A program made the position numbers and the translations under genes. This document shows, one piece after another, positions 8,023 to 15,737 of a stretch of DNA of 35,303 bases. Position 1 is the stretch's first letter, and each line of letters begins with the position of its first letter. The notes under the pieces were generated by a model that ran no database searches, was not told the DNA's origin, and was given only the letters and a program-made list of their open reading frames with translations. Origin of the DNA: JAHBXL01 sp038247555 (GTDB lineage Bacteria > Planctomycetota > Phycisphaerae > Phycisphaerales > UBA1924); the NCBI GenBank assembly GCA_038247555.1, contig JBBRUT010000022.1:1-35303 (forward strand), read 5' to 3'.

Positions 8023-8051
8023 CTGAATCGGGCGGTTGCGCGCGCTATGAT
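8023..8051 (+). promoter_or_regulatory. Candidate sigma-70 promoter for typA
   Basis: CTGAAT (3/6 to TTGACA), a 17-bp spacer, then TATGAT (5/6 to TATAAT), ending 75 bp before the typA ATG. The predicted start near 8058 coincides with the left edge of the palindrome at 8057-8074. Confidence 0.4.
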
Positions 8052-8056
8052 GTAGT

Positions 8057-8074
8057 CCCGGATCGCGATCCGGG
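8057..8074. repeat. Perfect 18-bp palindrome in the typA leader
   Basis: CCCGGATCGCGATCCGGG is a perfect inverted repeat with no spacer. Placed at the predicted transcript start, it could be an operator, a 5'-end hairpin of the mRNA, or a member of a dispersed palindrome family. Confidence 0.6.
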
Positions 8075-8126
8075 CCAGCCCCGTGCTGACGACCGCCCCC
8101 TATTCGTACCCGCCGAGCCACGACGC

Positions 8127-10094
8127 ATGTCCAGCGCCACTGCCATTTCTAGCCTCACCAGCCGCCTCCGGAACGTGGCGATCATCGCCCACGTCGACCA
8201 TGGAAAGACCACCCTGGTCGACCAGTTGCTGATGCAATCGGGCAACTTCCGCGCGGGAGAGCTTGAGAAGCTCGCGGGCGGTCAACACGATCTGATCATG
8301 GATTCCAACCCGCTGGAGCGGGAGCGCGGGATCACGATTCTCTCGAAGAACTGCGCCGTGCAGTATCACCGGCTCACGACCAATGAGCGTGCACAGGCGG
8401 GGGATTACCACGTCAACATCATCGACACGCCGGGCCACGCCGACTTTGGCGGCGAGGTGGAGCGTGTGCTGCGCATGGCCGACGGATGCCTGCTGCTGGT
8501 TGATGCCTTCGAGGGGCCGATGCCGCAGACGCGGTTTGTGCTGAGCAAGGCCATCGAGGCCGGGCTGAAGCCGATCGTGATCGTGAACAAATGCGATCGC
8601 CCGGATGCGCGGTGTCACGAAGTGGTCAACGAGGTGTTCGATCTGCTGATCGAGCTTGGCGCGGATGACCACGCACTGGATTTCCCGATTGTCTATGCGT
8701 CGGGGCGCGCGGGGTGGAGCACGATGGATCAGGATCAGGCACGCGCCGCCGCGGGCCACCAGGGGATCATCCCGTCGTACCCCGATGGCACGCGAGGCGA
8801 TCTGCGTCCGGTGTTTGATGCGATCATTGAGCACGTGCCCGCGCCGGGGGACATTCTGGATGCGCCGCTGCAGATGCTGGTGACGACGCTCGACTACTCG
8901 GAATATGTCGGCCGGATCGGCATCGGCCGCGTGTTCGGCGGGACGATCCGCACGGGCCAGGCGGTGGCGGTGATCAAGGCCGACGGCACGATCCGTCAGG
9001 ACAAGATCACCAAGCTTCACCGGTTCCAGTCGCTGGGGCGCATCGAGACCGACAGCGTTCACGCGGGCGACATCTGCGCGATTGTTGGCCTGGAAAGCGT
9101 GGATATCGGCGACACGATCGCCGACCCGGATAACGCGGTCGCGCTGCCCCCCGTGACGGTCGATGAGCCGACGCTGACGATGGTGTTCAAGGTGAACAAC
9201 TCGCCGTTTGCGGGGCAGGATGGTGATTATGTCACCAGCCGCCAGATCCGCGACCGGCTTGAGCGGGAGCTGCAGCACAACGTCGCGCTGAAGGTGAACT
9301 TCGACACGGGCTCATCCGACGAGTTCCAGGTTTCGGGCCGCGGATTGCTGCACCTGGGCATTCTGCTCGAGACGATGCGGCGCGAAGGGTTCGAGCTTGG
9401 GGTCGGCAAGCCACAGGTGGTGATCAAGGAGATCGACGGCGTTCTGCACGAGCCGATCGAGTGGCTGGTGATTGATGTCCCCAACCGGCATGTGGGTTCG
9501 GCGATGGAGCTGACCGGCGGCCGCAAGGGCGAGATCAAGAGCATGGAGCCCCGCGGCGATGCGGTGACGCATCTTGAGTTTGAGATTCCCGCGCGTGGAT
9601 TGATCGGCCTGCGGTCGCGCATGCTCACCGCCACCGAAGGCGAGGGCATCATGCACCATACCTTCGAGCGGTTTGCACCAGCGGGCTCGCCGCCGCCGCG
9701 GCGCAATCAGGGTGTGCTCGTTGCCAACGACACCGGCCCGGTGACGACGCACGCATGCGAGCTCCTGTCGGACCGCGGCGTGCTGTTTGTGAACCCGAGC
9801 GACAAGGTATACGTCGGGCAGCTTGTGGGCGAGCACTGCCGCGACAACGACCTGGTGGTGAACATCACACGCATGAAGGCCCTCGACAACATGCGCGCGG
9901 CGAGCAAGGACAAGACAATCGTGCTGAAGACGCCGCGGCAGGTGGGGCTGGAGGCGGCGCTTGAGTACATCGAGGACGATGAACTGGTTGAGATCACGCC
10001 GACGGCGGTGCGGATGCGGAAGAAGATCCTGGATGAGGGCCTTCGCCGCCGGGCGGAGCGTTCGGCACGGGACAAGGACGAGGCGGGGGTTTAA
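8127..10094 (+). CDS. typA: Translational GTPase TypA/BipA
   Basis: A ribosome-associated GTPase of the EF-G/LepA class that aids 50S assembly and stress or low-temperature growth. The 655-residue protein is somewhat longer than the usual ~610. G-domain motifs are intact: AHVDHGKTT (P-loop, ~residue 21), the switch-I segment SNPLERERGITI, DTPGHADFGGEVERVL (G3, ~100) and NKCDRPDAR (G4, ~153). Domains II, III and V follow, with GRGLLHLGILLETMRREGFE and the TypA-specific C-terminal part (TRMKALDNMRAASKD). The length excess includes a short insert between the G3 and G4 region (RLTTNERAQAGDYHV) and a charged C-terminus. The ATG at 8127 gives the standard N-terminus. It is followed by rplU after 182 bp. 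Confidence 0.97.
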   Translation: MSSATAISSLTSRLRNVAIIAHVDHGKTTLVDQLLMQSGNFRAGELEKLAGGQHDLIMDSNPLERERGITILSKNCAVQYHRLTTNERAQAGDYHVNIIDTPGHADFGGEVERVLRMADGCLLLVDAFEGPMPQTRFVLSKAIEAGLKPIVIVNKCDRPDARCHEVVNEVFDLLIELGADDHALDFPIVYASGRAGWSTMDQDQARAAAGHQGIIPSYPDGTRGDLRPVFDAIIEHVPAPGDILDAPLQMLVTTLDYSEYVGRIGIGRVFGGTIRTGQAVAVIKADGTIRQDKITKLHRFQSLGRIETDSVHAGDICAIVGLESVDIGDTIADPDNAVALPPVTVDEPTLTMVFKVNNSPFAGQDGDYVTSRQIRDRLERELQHNVALKVNFDTGSSDEFQVSGRGLLHLGILLETMRREGFELGVGKPQVVIKEIDGVLHEPIEWLVIDVPNRHVGSAMELTGGRKGEIKSMEPRGDAVTHLEFEIPARGLIGLRSRMLTATEGEGIMHHTFERFAPAGSPPPRRNQGVLVANDTGPVTTHACELLSDRGVLFVNPSDKVYVGQLVGEHCRDNDLVVNITRMKALDNMRAASKDKTIVLKTPRQVGLEAALEYIEDDELVEITPTAVRMRKKILDEGLRRRAERSARDKDEAGV

Positions 10095-10211
10095 AGTCGT
10101 GGAATTTGTGCGGATTTTGTTTGCGATTCGATCAGCGGGCTCGCAAGTGTCCGTTGCCTGACATATTGTCTTCCCCCCGCAACGAACCGGGTTTGCAAGC
10201 CGGGTAGGCGG

Positions 10212-10228
10212 CGTTCCAGTGTGGAGCG
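10212..10228 (+). promoter_or_regulatory. Small hairpin in the rplU leader
   Basis: CGTTCCA pairs with TGGAGCG (one G-U pair) around a GTG loop, 48 bp before the rplU start. Ribosomal-protein leaders often carry regulatory hairpins, but this one is short and could be incidental. Confidence 0.3.
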
Positions 10229-10276
10229 TTTGGCTGGCCCCCCCGTCAAGTGCGGATGACCCAGAAGGGTGTTCAG

Positions 10277-10606
10277 ATGTACGCAGTCATTGAAGCGTCG
10301 GGCGGCCAGATCATGGTGACCGAGGGCCAGGAACTCCAGATCGACCTGATCGAGGGCGGCGAGGCCGCGGCGGGCAAGAAGGTCACATTTGACAAGGTGC
10401 TGCTGGTTGGCGGCGGCGACGGCAAGGCGACGAAGGTCGGCACGCCGTATGTCGGCGGCGCGAGCGTCACCGCGGAAGTGATCGAGGGCCTGTTCAAGGG
10501 CGAGAAGCTCCGGATCCAGTACTTCCAGGCGAAGAAGGGTTCGCGTCAGCGGACCGGCCACCGCCAGAAGTACACGACCGTGAAGGTGACTGCGATCGCT
10601 GGCTGA
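10277..10606 (+). CDS. rplU: 50S ribosomal protein bL21
   Basis: A 109-residue protein of normal L21 length. Hallmarks are MYAVIEASGGQ at the N-terminus, the FDKVLLVGGGD strand, and the C-terminal KRQ-type 23S rRNA-binding signature seen here as GSRQRTGHRQKYTTVKV. The ATG at 10277 has a good Shine-Dalgarno (AAGGG, 7-base spacer) and gives the conserved start; a GTG at 10250 would add nine residues. In most bacteria rpmA (bL27) follows immediately. Here a strong terminator and an opposing gene follow instead, so rpmA must lie elsewhere. Confidence 0.96.
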   Translation: MYAVIEASGGQIMVTEGQELQIDLIEGGEAAAGKKVTFDKVLLVGGGDGKATKVGTPYVGGASVTAEVIEGLFKGEKLRIQYFQAKKGSRQRTGHRQKYTTVKVTAIAG

Positions 10607-10632
10607 GCGCGGTAGACTGATTTGAACTTCGA

Positions 10633-10663
10633 CGGGCTCGGCAGTGATGCCGGGCCCGTTTTT
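10633..10663 (+). terminator. Rho-independent terminator after rplU
   Basis: An 11-bp stem (CGGGCTCGGCA with TGCCGGGCCCG, one U-G pair), a GTGA loop of GNRA type, then five T. It lies 27 bp after the rplU stop, and its last base touches the stop codon of the converging transporter gene. Confidence 0.95.
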
Positions 10664-11160
10664 CATTGGGGGGCTTTGGCCGCCGCGGTTGCGCCCGTGA
10701 GCAGCAGCACGCCGCCGAGGATGAGCGCGATGCCAATGCCCTTCTGCAGCGTCATGCCTTCCTTGAGCACAAGCCAGCCGAGAAAGACGGCGGTGGCGGG
10801 GGCAAGCGCGAAGGCGATGGGCTTGACGCGGGAGACCTCGCCGAGTGAGAGGGCCGCGTAGAAGCAGATCATGGCCGCGGCGCCGGCGATGAGGCCCGAG
10901 CCGCAGATGAGCTTGAGGATGGTGGCCGTGTCTGCCCCTCCGGCTGCGACGCCCTTGAACCACGCCGCGTTCTCTCGCGGCGACTTGAAGACGTACATCG
11001 CGAGGATGTACGCCAGCCAGAGGACAGGCAGCGCGACGGTCGACCGGATGGTGATCGCGGTGATCGGGCCGACTTTGCCGGTGTGCAGGACGCTCTTGGT
11101 GAAGAGCTCACCGATTCCCCAGCAGAGACCGGCGGCGATGGCGAGGAGGATGGCGGGCAT
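10663..11160 (-). CDS. Half-size EamA / DMT-family membrane transporter
   Basis: A 165-residue inner-membrane protein with one EamA repeat and about five membrane helices. It starts MPAILLAIAAGLCWGIGELFTKSVL, the typical EamA first helix with its conserved WG. It ends with the helix pair FALAPATAVFLGWLVLKEGMTLQKGIGIALILGGVLLL, which carries the family's conserved P..A...GWL..E motif. Full-length DMT exporters have ten helices from two such repeats, so this one would have to work as a dimer. The substrate is unknown. The stop abuts the rplU terminator; the asparaginase-like gene lies 18 bp upstream on the same strand, so the two probably form an operon. Confidence 0.85.
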   Translation of the reverse strand: MPAILLAIAAGLCWGIGELFTKSVLHTGKVGPITAITIRSTVALPVLWLAYILAMYVFKSPRENAAWFKGVAAGGADTATILKLICGSGLIAGAAAMICFYAALSLGEVSRVKPIAFALAPATAVFLGWLVLKEGMTLQKGIGIALILGGVLLLTGATAAAKAPQ

Positions 11161-11178
11161 CGATGACTCCGAAGTGGC

Positions 11179-11703
11179 TCAGGTCGGCTGCACGAACGTT
11201 CCACGCTCGCGGTCCTTGGCGACGCCCGGGAACTTGAGTGCGCGGCCGTGGGCGACGCAGTAGACGCCGGGGGGCAGAACGCCCGCGGCGAAGATCGATT
11301 CGGTGAGGTTCTGGAGGGCGTCGGTGCGGGTCATCTCAAAGGGGCGCATCGCGCCCGTGAGGATGACCGGGACGCGGAGGGAGGGGCCGAGCTCCTTGAG
11401 GATGAGCTCGCCGGTGGTGGTGAGCGTGTCGGTGCCGTGGAGGATGATGACTCCGCTGCCGGGGTGATTTTCTGCGAGCGGGCCGGCCGCGCGGAGGCAC
11501 TCGATGATGCGGGCGCGGTCTGCATCGGTGAGGTGCAGGCTGTCCTTGCTCATGAGTTCGAGCGTGGAGACTTTGGTGTCCTCGAGCCGCAGGCGGCGGA
11601 GCATGCGGCCGACGATCGAGCGGCGATTGGAGAGCTCGCCGGAGCGCTCATCGTAGGTTTTCTCGATGGTGCCGCCGGTGGTGATGAGGGTGATGTGACG
11701 CAT
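11179..11703 (-). CDS. Single-domain asparaginase-family protein
   Basis: The 174-residue protein matches only the N-terminal catalytic domain of type I/II L-asparaginase. It has ITTGGTIEKTYDE near the start, whose first Thr is the expected nucleophile, and VIILHGTDTLTTTGELI around residues 84-100, which holds the second Thr and Asp of the catalytic set. VILTGAMRPFEMTRTDALQNL follows. The C-terminal domain, which contributes to the tetramer in classical enzymes, is absent; short one-domain relatives of this size are known. Asparaginase activity is plausible but unproven. The mRNA leader lacks a Shine-Dalgarno and is pyrimidine-rich. Confidence 0.85.
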   Translation of the reverse strand: MRHITLITTGGTIEKTYDERSGELSNRRSIVGRMLRRLRLEDTKVSTLELMSKDSLHLTDADRARIIECLRAAGPLAENHPGSGVIILHGTDTLTTTGELILKELGPSLRVPVILTGAMRPFEMTRTDALQNLTESIFAAGVLPPGVYCVAHGRALKFPGVAKDRERGTFVQPT

Positions 11704-11722
11704 GCGAAGGGGGACGTGGGAT

Positions 11723-11737
11723 GTCGGAAGTGGGATG
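11723..11737. repeat. 15-bp word shared with the yajQ leader
   Basis: GTCGGAAGTGGGATG, 14/15 identical to 1210-1224. It lies in the leader of the asparaginase-like gene, embedded in a longer GTGGGATG-type repeat (11716-11739). Confidence 0.5.
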
Positions 11738-11742
11738 TGAAG

Positions 11743-11800
11743 AAAAAAAGTCCTGGGTCCGAGGTCCAGGGTCCTGACTCAGCATGCAGGACTCAGGACC
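11743..11800 (-). terminator. Terminator with two hairpins after the 489-residue gene
   Basis: Read on the minus strand: a hairpin GGTCCTGA/TCAGGACC, then CCTGGACC-TCG-GACCCAGG, then AC and seven T. It lies 20 bp past the stop at 11820. The sequence is built from repeated GTCCTG-type words. Confidence 0.8.
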
Positions 11801-11819
11801 GTCTTGTCTTTCTGTAGCG

Positions 11820-13289
11820 TCACGCGCCGACGACTTCGGGGAGCTGGGTGCCGGTATCGGCCGGTGCGGCGGCGGCCGCGACGCCAGCGAGCCTTCGGGG
11901 GTCGGTCCGCGCGATGATGTCGCTCACGCCGTGCTGGTTGAAGCCCTTGTAGCCGTCGTTGCGTTCGAGATTCTCAAGGTGCGAGCCGATCGCGCCCTCC
12001 GCGCGGAAGACCGAGGCCTGCGATGCGGTGATCACGCCTCCTTCGAGCAGCTTGAGCAGTCGCTTCTCGCTGATCTTCCAGCGTTCGCCGACTGTGAACG
12101 CCTGCTTGAGGAAGGAGAAGTTGGTGAATGGGTCCATCGTCTCGATGTTCGCGGCTTCCAGTTGATCCTTGAGTGATTCGTGATCGAAGACGCACTCGAG
12201 GTGGTGCATGCCTGCCTGGAGCAGCGCCTCGCCGTGGAGGCCGCACCACAGGCCGACGGTGCCGAGCTCCTTGCGGGCATCGAGGCCCAGATGCGAGAAG
12301 TCGCCGAGGATTTCCTCGGGGCTCATGTCGACATCGGCGAAGATGGTGATGCCGCAGACCGGCTGCTCGAGCACCTGCGCGCCCCAGCCCGCTTCGGCTC
12401 CGGCATAGAAGCGCTCGCGGCACTTGAAGCCGAGGGTTTCGAACGTGCCGATGAGCCGCTTGAAGTACTGGCGGCTGCTGCGGTAGGTGTGGTGATCGTG
12501 GTTGGCCCAGCCCAGGCCGAGCTTGTCCTGTCGCGACTTCTGGATCTGCGCAGCCTTGTTCTTTCGCTGCCAGAACTCGCGCTCCGCGGCGAAGAAGAGG
12601 TCGCAAGCAAGGTCCGGGCCCAGGTCTTGCACGGCCGCGGCGACGATGGCCTCGGTGTGGTCGTAGCCGATGTCGTCATCGTCCCAGTCGCGAGCGCGGC
12701 GGCGGAAAATCTCAAAGTGCTTGAGGGTGTTGACGGCCTTGTCGGGGTCAAGGTCGGGCGCGGCGAAGCCGAGCGCGCCGTGGCGCTCGATGACCCAGAG
12801 CTCGGCGTTGTCGGCCTTGAAGGCGACGGCCTTGCGGATCTGGCAGAGCGGGTCGCCTTCGATGTCATCTTCGGAGATAGTTGGGTCATCGGCGATGTGC
12901 CAGGCGGTGAGGAAGTCGCAGACCGATTCGACCTTGATCGCGACGCGGGTGGTTTTGCCACCGACGAGGATGATCGCTGGGAAGATGCCCTTGTCGTTCA
13001 GGTAGCATTCGGGCGCGCCGGGCATCGCCTTGCGGACATAGCCGACTTCCTTGAGCCGGGCCTTGAGGGCATCGGTGCGGGGGACGATGAGGTGATCGAC
13101 CCAGTCAACAAAGCGCGTGGCAGTGTCGTGCTTCATCTTCGCAGCGACGGTGGCCGCGCCGGGGCATTGCGAGAGGAACTCGTTGACGAGTTCGTTGACG
13201 AGCGCCCAGGCCGCGGGCTGGGGGTCCCAGTGGAACTGCTTGAGTGCGGCGACACCTTCGACGGGCTGCTGAGCGGGCTTCGCGGCCAT
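11820..13289 (-). CDS. Uncharacterised 489-residue protein
   Basis: I do not recognise this family. The product is soluble, acidic, and has no signal peptide or membrane segment. Notable segments are KMKHDTATRFVDWVDHLIVPRTDALK (about residues 50-75), a strand-rich part with GIFPAIILVGGKTTRVAIKVE, a His/Asp-rich RDWDDDDIGYDHTEAIV, and GWANHDHHTYRSSRQYFKRLIGTFETLGF. Near the C-terminus, TVGERWKISEKRLLKLLEGGVITASQASVF resembles a helix-turn-helix-like region. The DHLIV and GFxCRERFYAG segments faintly recall vicinal-oxygen-chelate strands, but this is not a firm match. The start is ATG 13287-13289; an ATG at 13331 would add a proline/arginine stretch. The gene is divergent from the phytase-like gene. 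Confidence 0.75.
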   Translation of the reverse strand: MAAKPAQQPVEGVAALKQFHWDPQPAAWALVNELVNEFLSQCPGAATVAAKMKHDTATRFVDWVDHLIVPRTDALKARLKEVGYVRKAMPGAPECYLNDKGIFPAIILVGGKTTRVAIKVESVCDFLTAWHIADDPTISEDDIEGDPLCQIRKAVAFKADNAELWVIERHGALGFAAPDLDPDKAVNTLKHFEIFRRRARDWDDDDIGYDHTEAIVAAAVQDLGPDLACDLFFAAEREFWQRKNKAAQIQKSRQDKLGLGWANHDHHTYRSSRQYFKRLIGTFETLGFKCRERFYAGAEAGWGAQVLEQPVCGITIFADVDMSPEEILGDFSHLGLDARKELGTVGLWCGLHGEALLQAGMHHLECVFDHESLKDQLEAANIETMDPFTNFSFLKQAFTVGERWKISEKRLLKLLEGGVITASQASVFRAEGAIGSHLENLERNDGYKGFNQHGVSDIIARTDPRRLAGVAAAAAPADTGTQLPEVVGA

Positions 13290-13505
13290 GGTTTTCCAGA
13301 ACTCCGTGCCCCGCCCCCGGGGTGCGAACATGTAAAGAACAGGGTAGGAGAGGCGACGCCGCGCGACCTTCCGGGGCAGTTGTGGGTGAGGGTCGGCAGG
13401 CGGGAAGGGGGTGTGCGGGGCAATGTCTTTGCGCAGGCTTCACGATTCGGGATTTGCCCGCGTGGGGCGGGATGCCTGTTGTTATGGTTCAGCAAAGGAA
13501 CCGAA

Positions 13506-14753
13506 ATGCAAAGACTGACGATCGGGTTTGGTACGGCGATGGTCGCGGCGTTCTCGCTTGCGGCGCCGGGAGCGGCGGCGGGGGTCGAGTTGATCGGCCG
13601 CGCGACGGTCTCGGCGCAGGCATCGGACTTGTCCGGGCTCGACAACCTGATCGGCAACAACATCCCGCATGATCGGTTCGGTGGGTGGGGCTCGGCGATC
13701 GCGTGGACGGGGAAGGGCAACCGGTACATCGTGGCCAGTGATCGCGGGCCGGGCGATGGGGCGAGCGCGTTTCGCTGCCGCGTACACGAGATGGAGATCG
13801 TTCCGCCGGGATTGGGTGGAGGAAGCGAATCGCGAGAGGTGAAGGTTACGATCGAGCGGACGGTGATGCTGACGACCTCGGATGGTCAGCCATACTGGGG
13901 GAACACGGGGAACTACAAGACCGGCGACCAAGCCGCGGGGCTGCGGTTGGATCCGGAGGGCGTGCGGCTCTCGCGCGAGGGGACGCTGTGGGTGAGCGAG
14001 GAGTATGGCCCGTGGATCGATGAGTTCTCGATGGATGGGCTGCATCTGCGGCGGATCACGCCGCCGGAGAAGTTCCTGATCGCAAAGCCCGATGGTGAGC
14101 CGGAGCGGGAGTTGCCGCCGCACAACACATCGGGCCGGCAGCCGAACCGGGGGTTTGAGGGGCTGGCGATCTCGCCGGATGGCTCGCGGATCTACACGAT
14201 CCTGCAGGGGCCGCTGATTCAGGATGGCGCGCTCGACGGCGAGAACGAGCGGATGGGCCGGAACATCCGTGTGCTGGAGGTGACGCTGGCGACGGGCGCG
14301 ACGCGGGAGTTTGTGTACCCGCTGAACTCCGCATCGTTCGGCGTGAGCGAGATTCTTGCGTACAGCGAAACCGGGATGCTGGTGCTGGAGCGGGACGGGA
14401 AGTCGGGCGAGAAGGCGAAGTACCGCTCGGTGTTTGCGGTTGACCTGGCCGAGGCGACGGATGTGAGCGGGATCGCCGCGCTGCCGGCGGTGGAACTGCC
14501 CAAGGAGATCAAGCCGCTGCGGAAGCGCATGGTCGTGGACTTCATGGATCGTCGGCACAAGCTCGCCGGGCCGGAGATGCCCGAGAAGATCGAGGGGCTG
14601 GCGTTTGGGCCTGATCTCGCTGATGGGCGCAAGCTGCTGGTGGTGACGAGCGACAACGATCTGAAGGATGATGTCCCCTCGCACATCTGGCTGTTTGCGG
14701 TCGATACGGCAGATTTAGGCGGTTTCATCCCGCAGACGTTCGCGGCACCATAA
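13506..14753 (+). CDS. Secreted esterase-like/phytase-like beta-propeller protein
   Basis: A 415-residue exported protein with a signal peptide (MQRLTIGFGTAMVAAFSLAAPGAAA, cleavage near residue 25). It matches the phytase-like esterase family (PF13449 type): SGLDNL near the start, GWGSAIAWTGKGNRYIVASDRGPGDG, DPEGVRLSREGTLWVSEEYGPWIDEF, then NRGFEGLAISPDGSRIYTILQG, and a C-terminal KIEGLAFGPDLADGRKLLVVTSDND. These repeated D/E-G strands build a propeller. Substrate is unknown; members are annotated as phytase-like or as esterases. The ATG at 13506 follows AAAGGA with a good spacer, and upstream codons are not signal-like. Confidence 0.88.
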   Translation: MQRLTIGFGTAMVAAFSLAAPGAAAGVELIGRATVSAQASDLSGLDNLIGNNIPHDRFGGWGSAIAWTGKGNRYIVASDRGPGDGASAFRCRVHEMEIVPPGLGGGSESREVKVTIERTVMLTTSDGQPYWGNTGNYKTGDQAAGLRLDPEGVRLSREGTLWVSEEYGPWIDEFSMDGLHLRRITPPEKFLIAKPDGEPERELPPHNTSGRQPNRGFEGLAISPDGSRIYTILQGPLIQDGALDGENERMGRNIRVLEVTLATGATREFVYPLNSASFGVSEILAYSETGMLVLERDGKSGEKAKYRSVFAVDLAEATDVSGIAALPAVELPKEIKPLRKRMVVDFMDRRHKLAGPEMPEKIEGLAFGPDLADGRKLLVVTSDNDLKDDVPSHIWLFAVDTADLGGFIPQTFAAP

Positions 14754-14777
14754 GCCAGCGGGCGGGTACGATTCGGT

Positions 14778-15623
14778 ATGACGACCGGCGCACCCCCAGC
14801 TCCCCAAGTTCCGCCCGCGGCCGCGGCGGAGGCTGGCCCGAAGGGATGGGCCGACAAGGACCTTGCGGGCAATGTCCACGCGAATACGGACAAGGCTGCG
14901 CGCGTGCGCAGCATGTTTGCGGCCATTGCCCCGGCGTATGACCTGAACAACCGGTTGCATTCGATGTGGCGCGACCAGGCGTGGCGGCGGTTTGCTGTCC
15001 GCGCGGCGGGGATCAAGGGCGGGGAAACGGTTGTTGATGTGGCGTGCGGGACGGGGGACTTGTCGCTGGCGTTTGCGAAGGCGCTGGATCGGGCGGAAGG
15101 TGGGGCGGGCGGGGCGGCGGCGGAGGGCGGGGGGCGTGCAGCACCGGGCAAGGTGATCGGGATCGACTTCACCGCGGAGATGCTGGACATCGCCCGGGCG
15201 AGGAAGGCGCACCCTCGGGTGCGGTATGAGCAGGGAGATGCCCAGAATCTGCAACTGCCCGATGCGTGCGCGGATGTGGTGTCGATCGCGTTTGGCATCC
15301 GCAATGTGCAGGATGTGGCGAAGGCTCTGCGGGAGTTCCGCCGCATTCTGAAGCCGGGCGGGAGGCTGGTGATTCTGGAGTTTTCCGAGCCGCGGCTGGG
15401 GTTGATGCGGTGGTTCAACGGCGTGTATTGTCGGCGAATCATGCCGGTGACGGCGACGATCATCAGCGGGGACAAGTCGGGGGCGTACAAGTATCTGCCC
15501 AAGAGCGTGGCGAGCTTTTCGTCGCCGGAGGAGCTTGCCACGATGGCGCGAGCTGCGGCGTTCGGTGAGATTCGCGCGACGCCGCTGACGATGGGGATCT
15601 GCACATGCACGGTGGCGGGGTGA
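14778..15623 (+). CDS. ubiE: Demethylmenaquinone / ubiquinone methyltransferase UbiE
   Basis: C-methylation of demethylmenaquinone (MenG) and/or a ubiquinone precursor, using SAM, at the cytoplasmic membrane face. The 281-residue protein shows the family signature MFAAIAPAYDLNNRLHSMWRDQAWRR, motif I VVDVACGTGDLSLAFA, VIGIDFTAEMLDIAR, then VSIAFGIRNVQDVAKALREFRRILKPGGRLVILEFS. The core has a Gly/Ala-rich insertion (GGAGGAAAEGGGRAA) between motifs I and II, and the N-terminus is an extended Pro/Ala-rich stretch. The ATG is 25 bp after the phytase-like gene, so the two are probably co-transcribed. Confidence 0.95.
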   Translation: MTTGAPPAPQVPPAAAAEAGPKGWADKDLAGNVHANTDKAARVRSMFAAIAPAYDLNNRLHSMWRDQAWRRFAVRAAGIKGGETVVDVACGTGDLSLAFAKALDRAEGGAGGAAAEGGGRAAPGKVIGIDFTAEMLDIARARKAHPRVRYEQGDAQNLQLPDACADVVSIAFGIRNVQDVAKALREFRRILKPGGRLVILEFSEPRLGLMRWFNGVYCRRIMPVTATIISGDKSGAYKYLPKSVASFSSPEELATMARAAAFGEIRATPLTMGICTCTVAG

Positions 15624-15665
15624 GGGGGAGGGTGAGTGGTGAGGGGGCGAGAGGGTGATGGGGAG
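15609..15665. repeat. Purine-rich GGTGAGGGGG repeat between ubiE and the M48 gene
   Basis: The G/A-rich tract overlaps the ubiE stop codon and contains GGTGAGGGGG twice (near 15619 and 15638) plus GTGAGTG. It may be a leader-repeat member. Confidence 0.4.
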
Positions 15666-15737
15666 AGAGAGGGATGGGCGGGGCGCGGAACGAGTTCAGC
15701 GATAGACAGAGAACGGATCAAGACACGGAGAACAGTC

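Noticed and set aside
8127..10094. EF-G or LepA instead of TypA
   Set aside because: The length, the order of domains and the TRMKALDNMRAASKD-type C-terminus fit TypA, not EF-G or LepA.
12180..13505. Long plus-strand open frame upstream of the phytase-like gene
   Set aside because: It is antisense to the 489-residue gene and only its last part, from 13506, begins with a signal peptide and conserved motifs.
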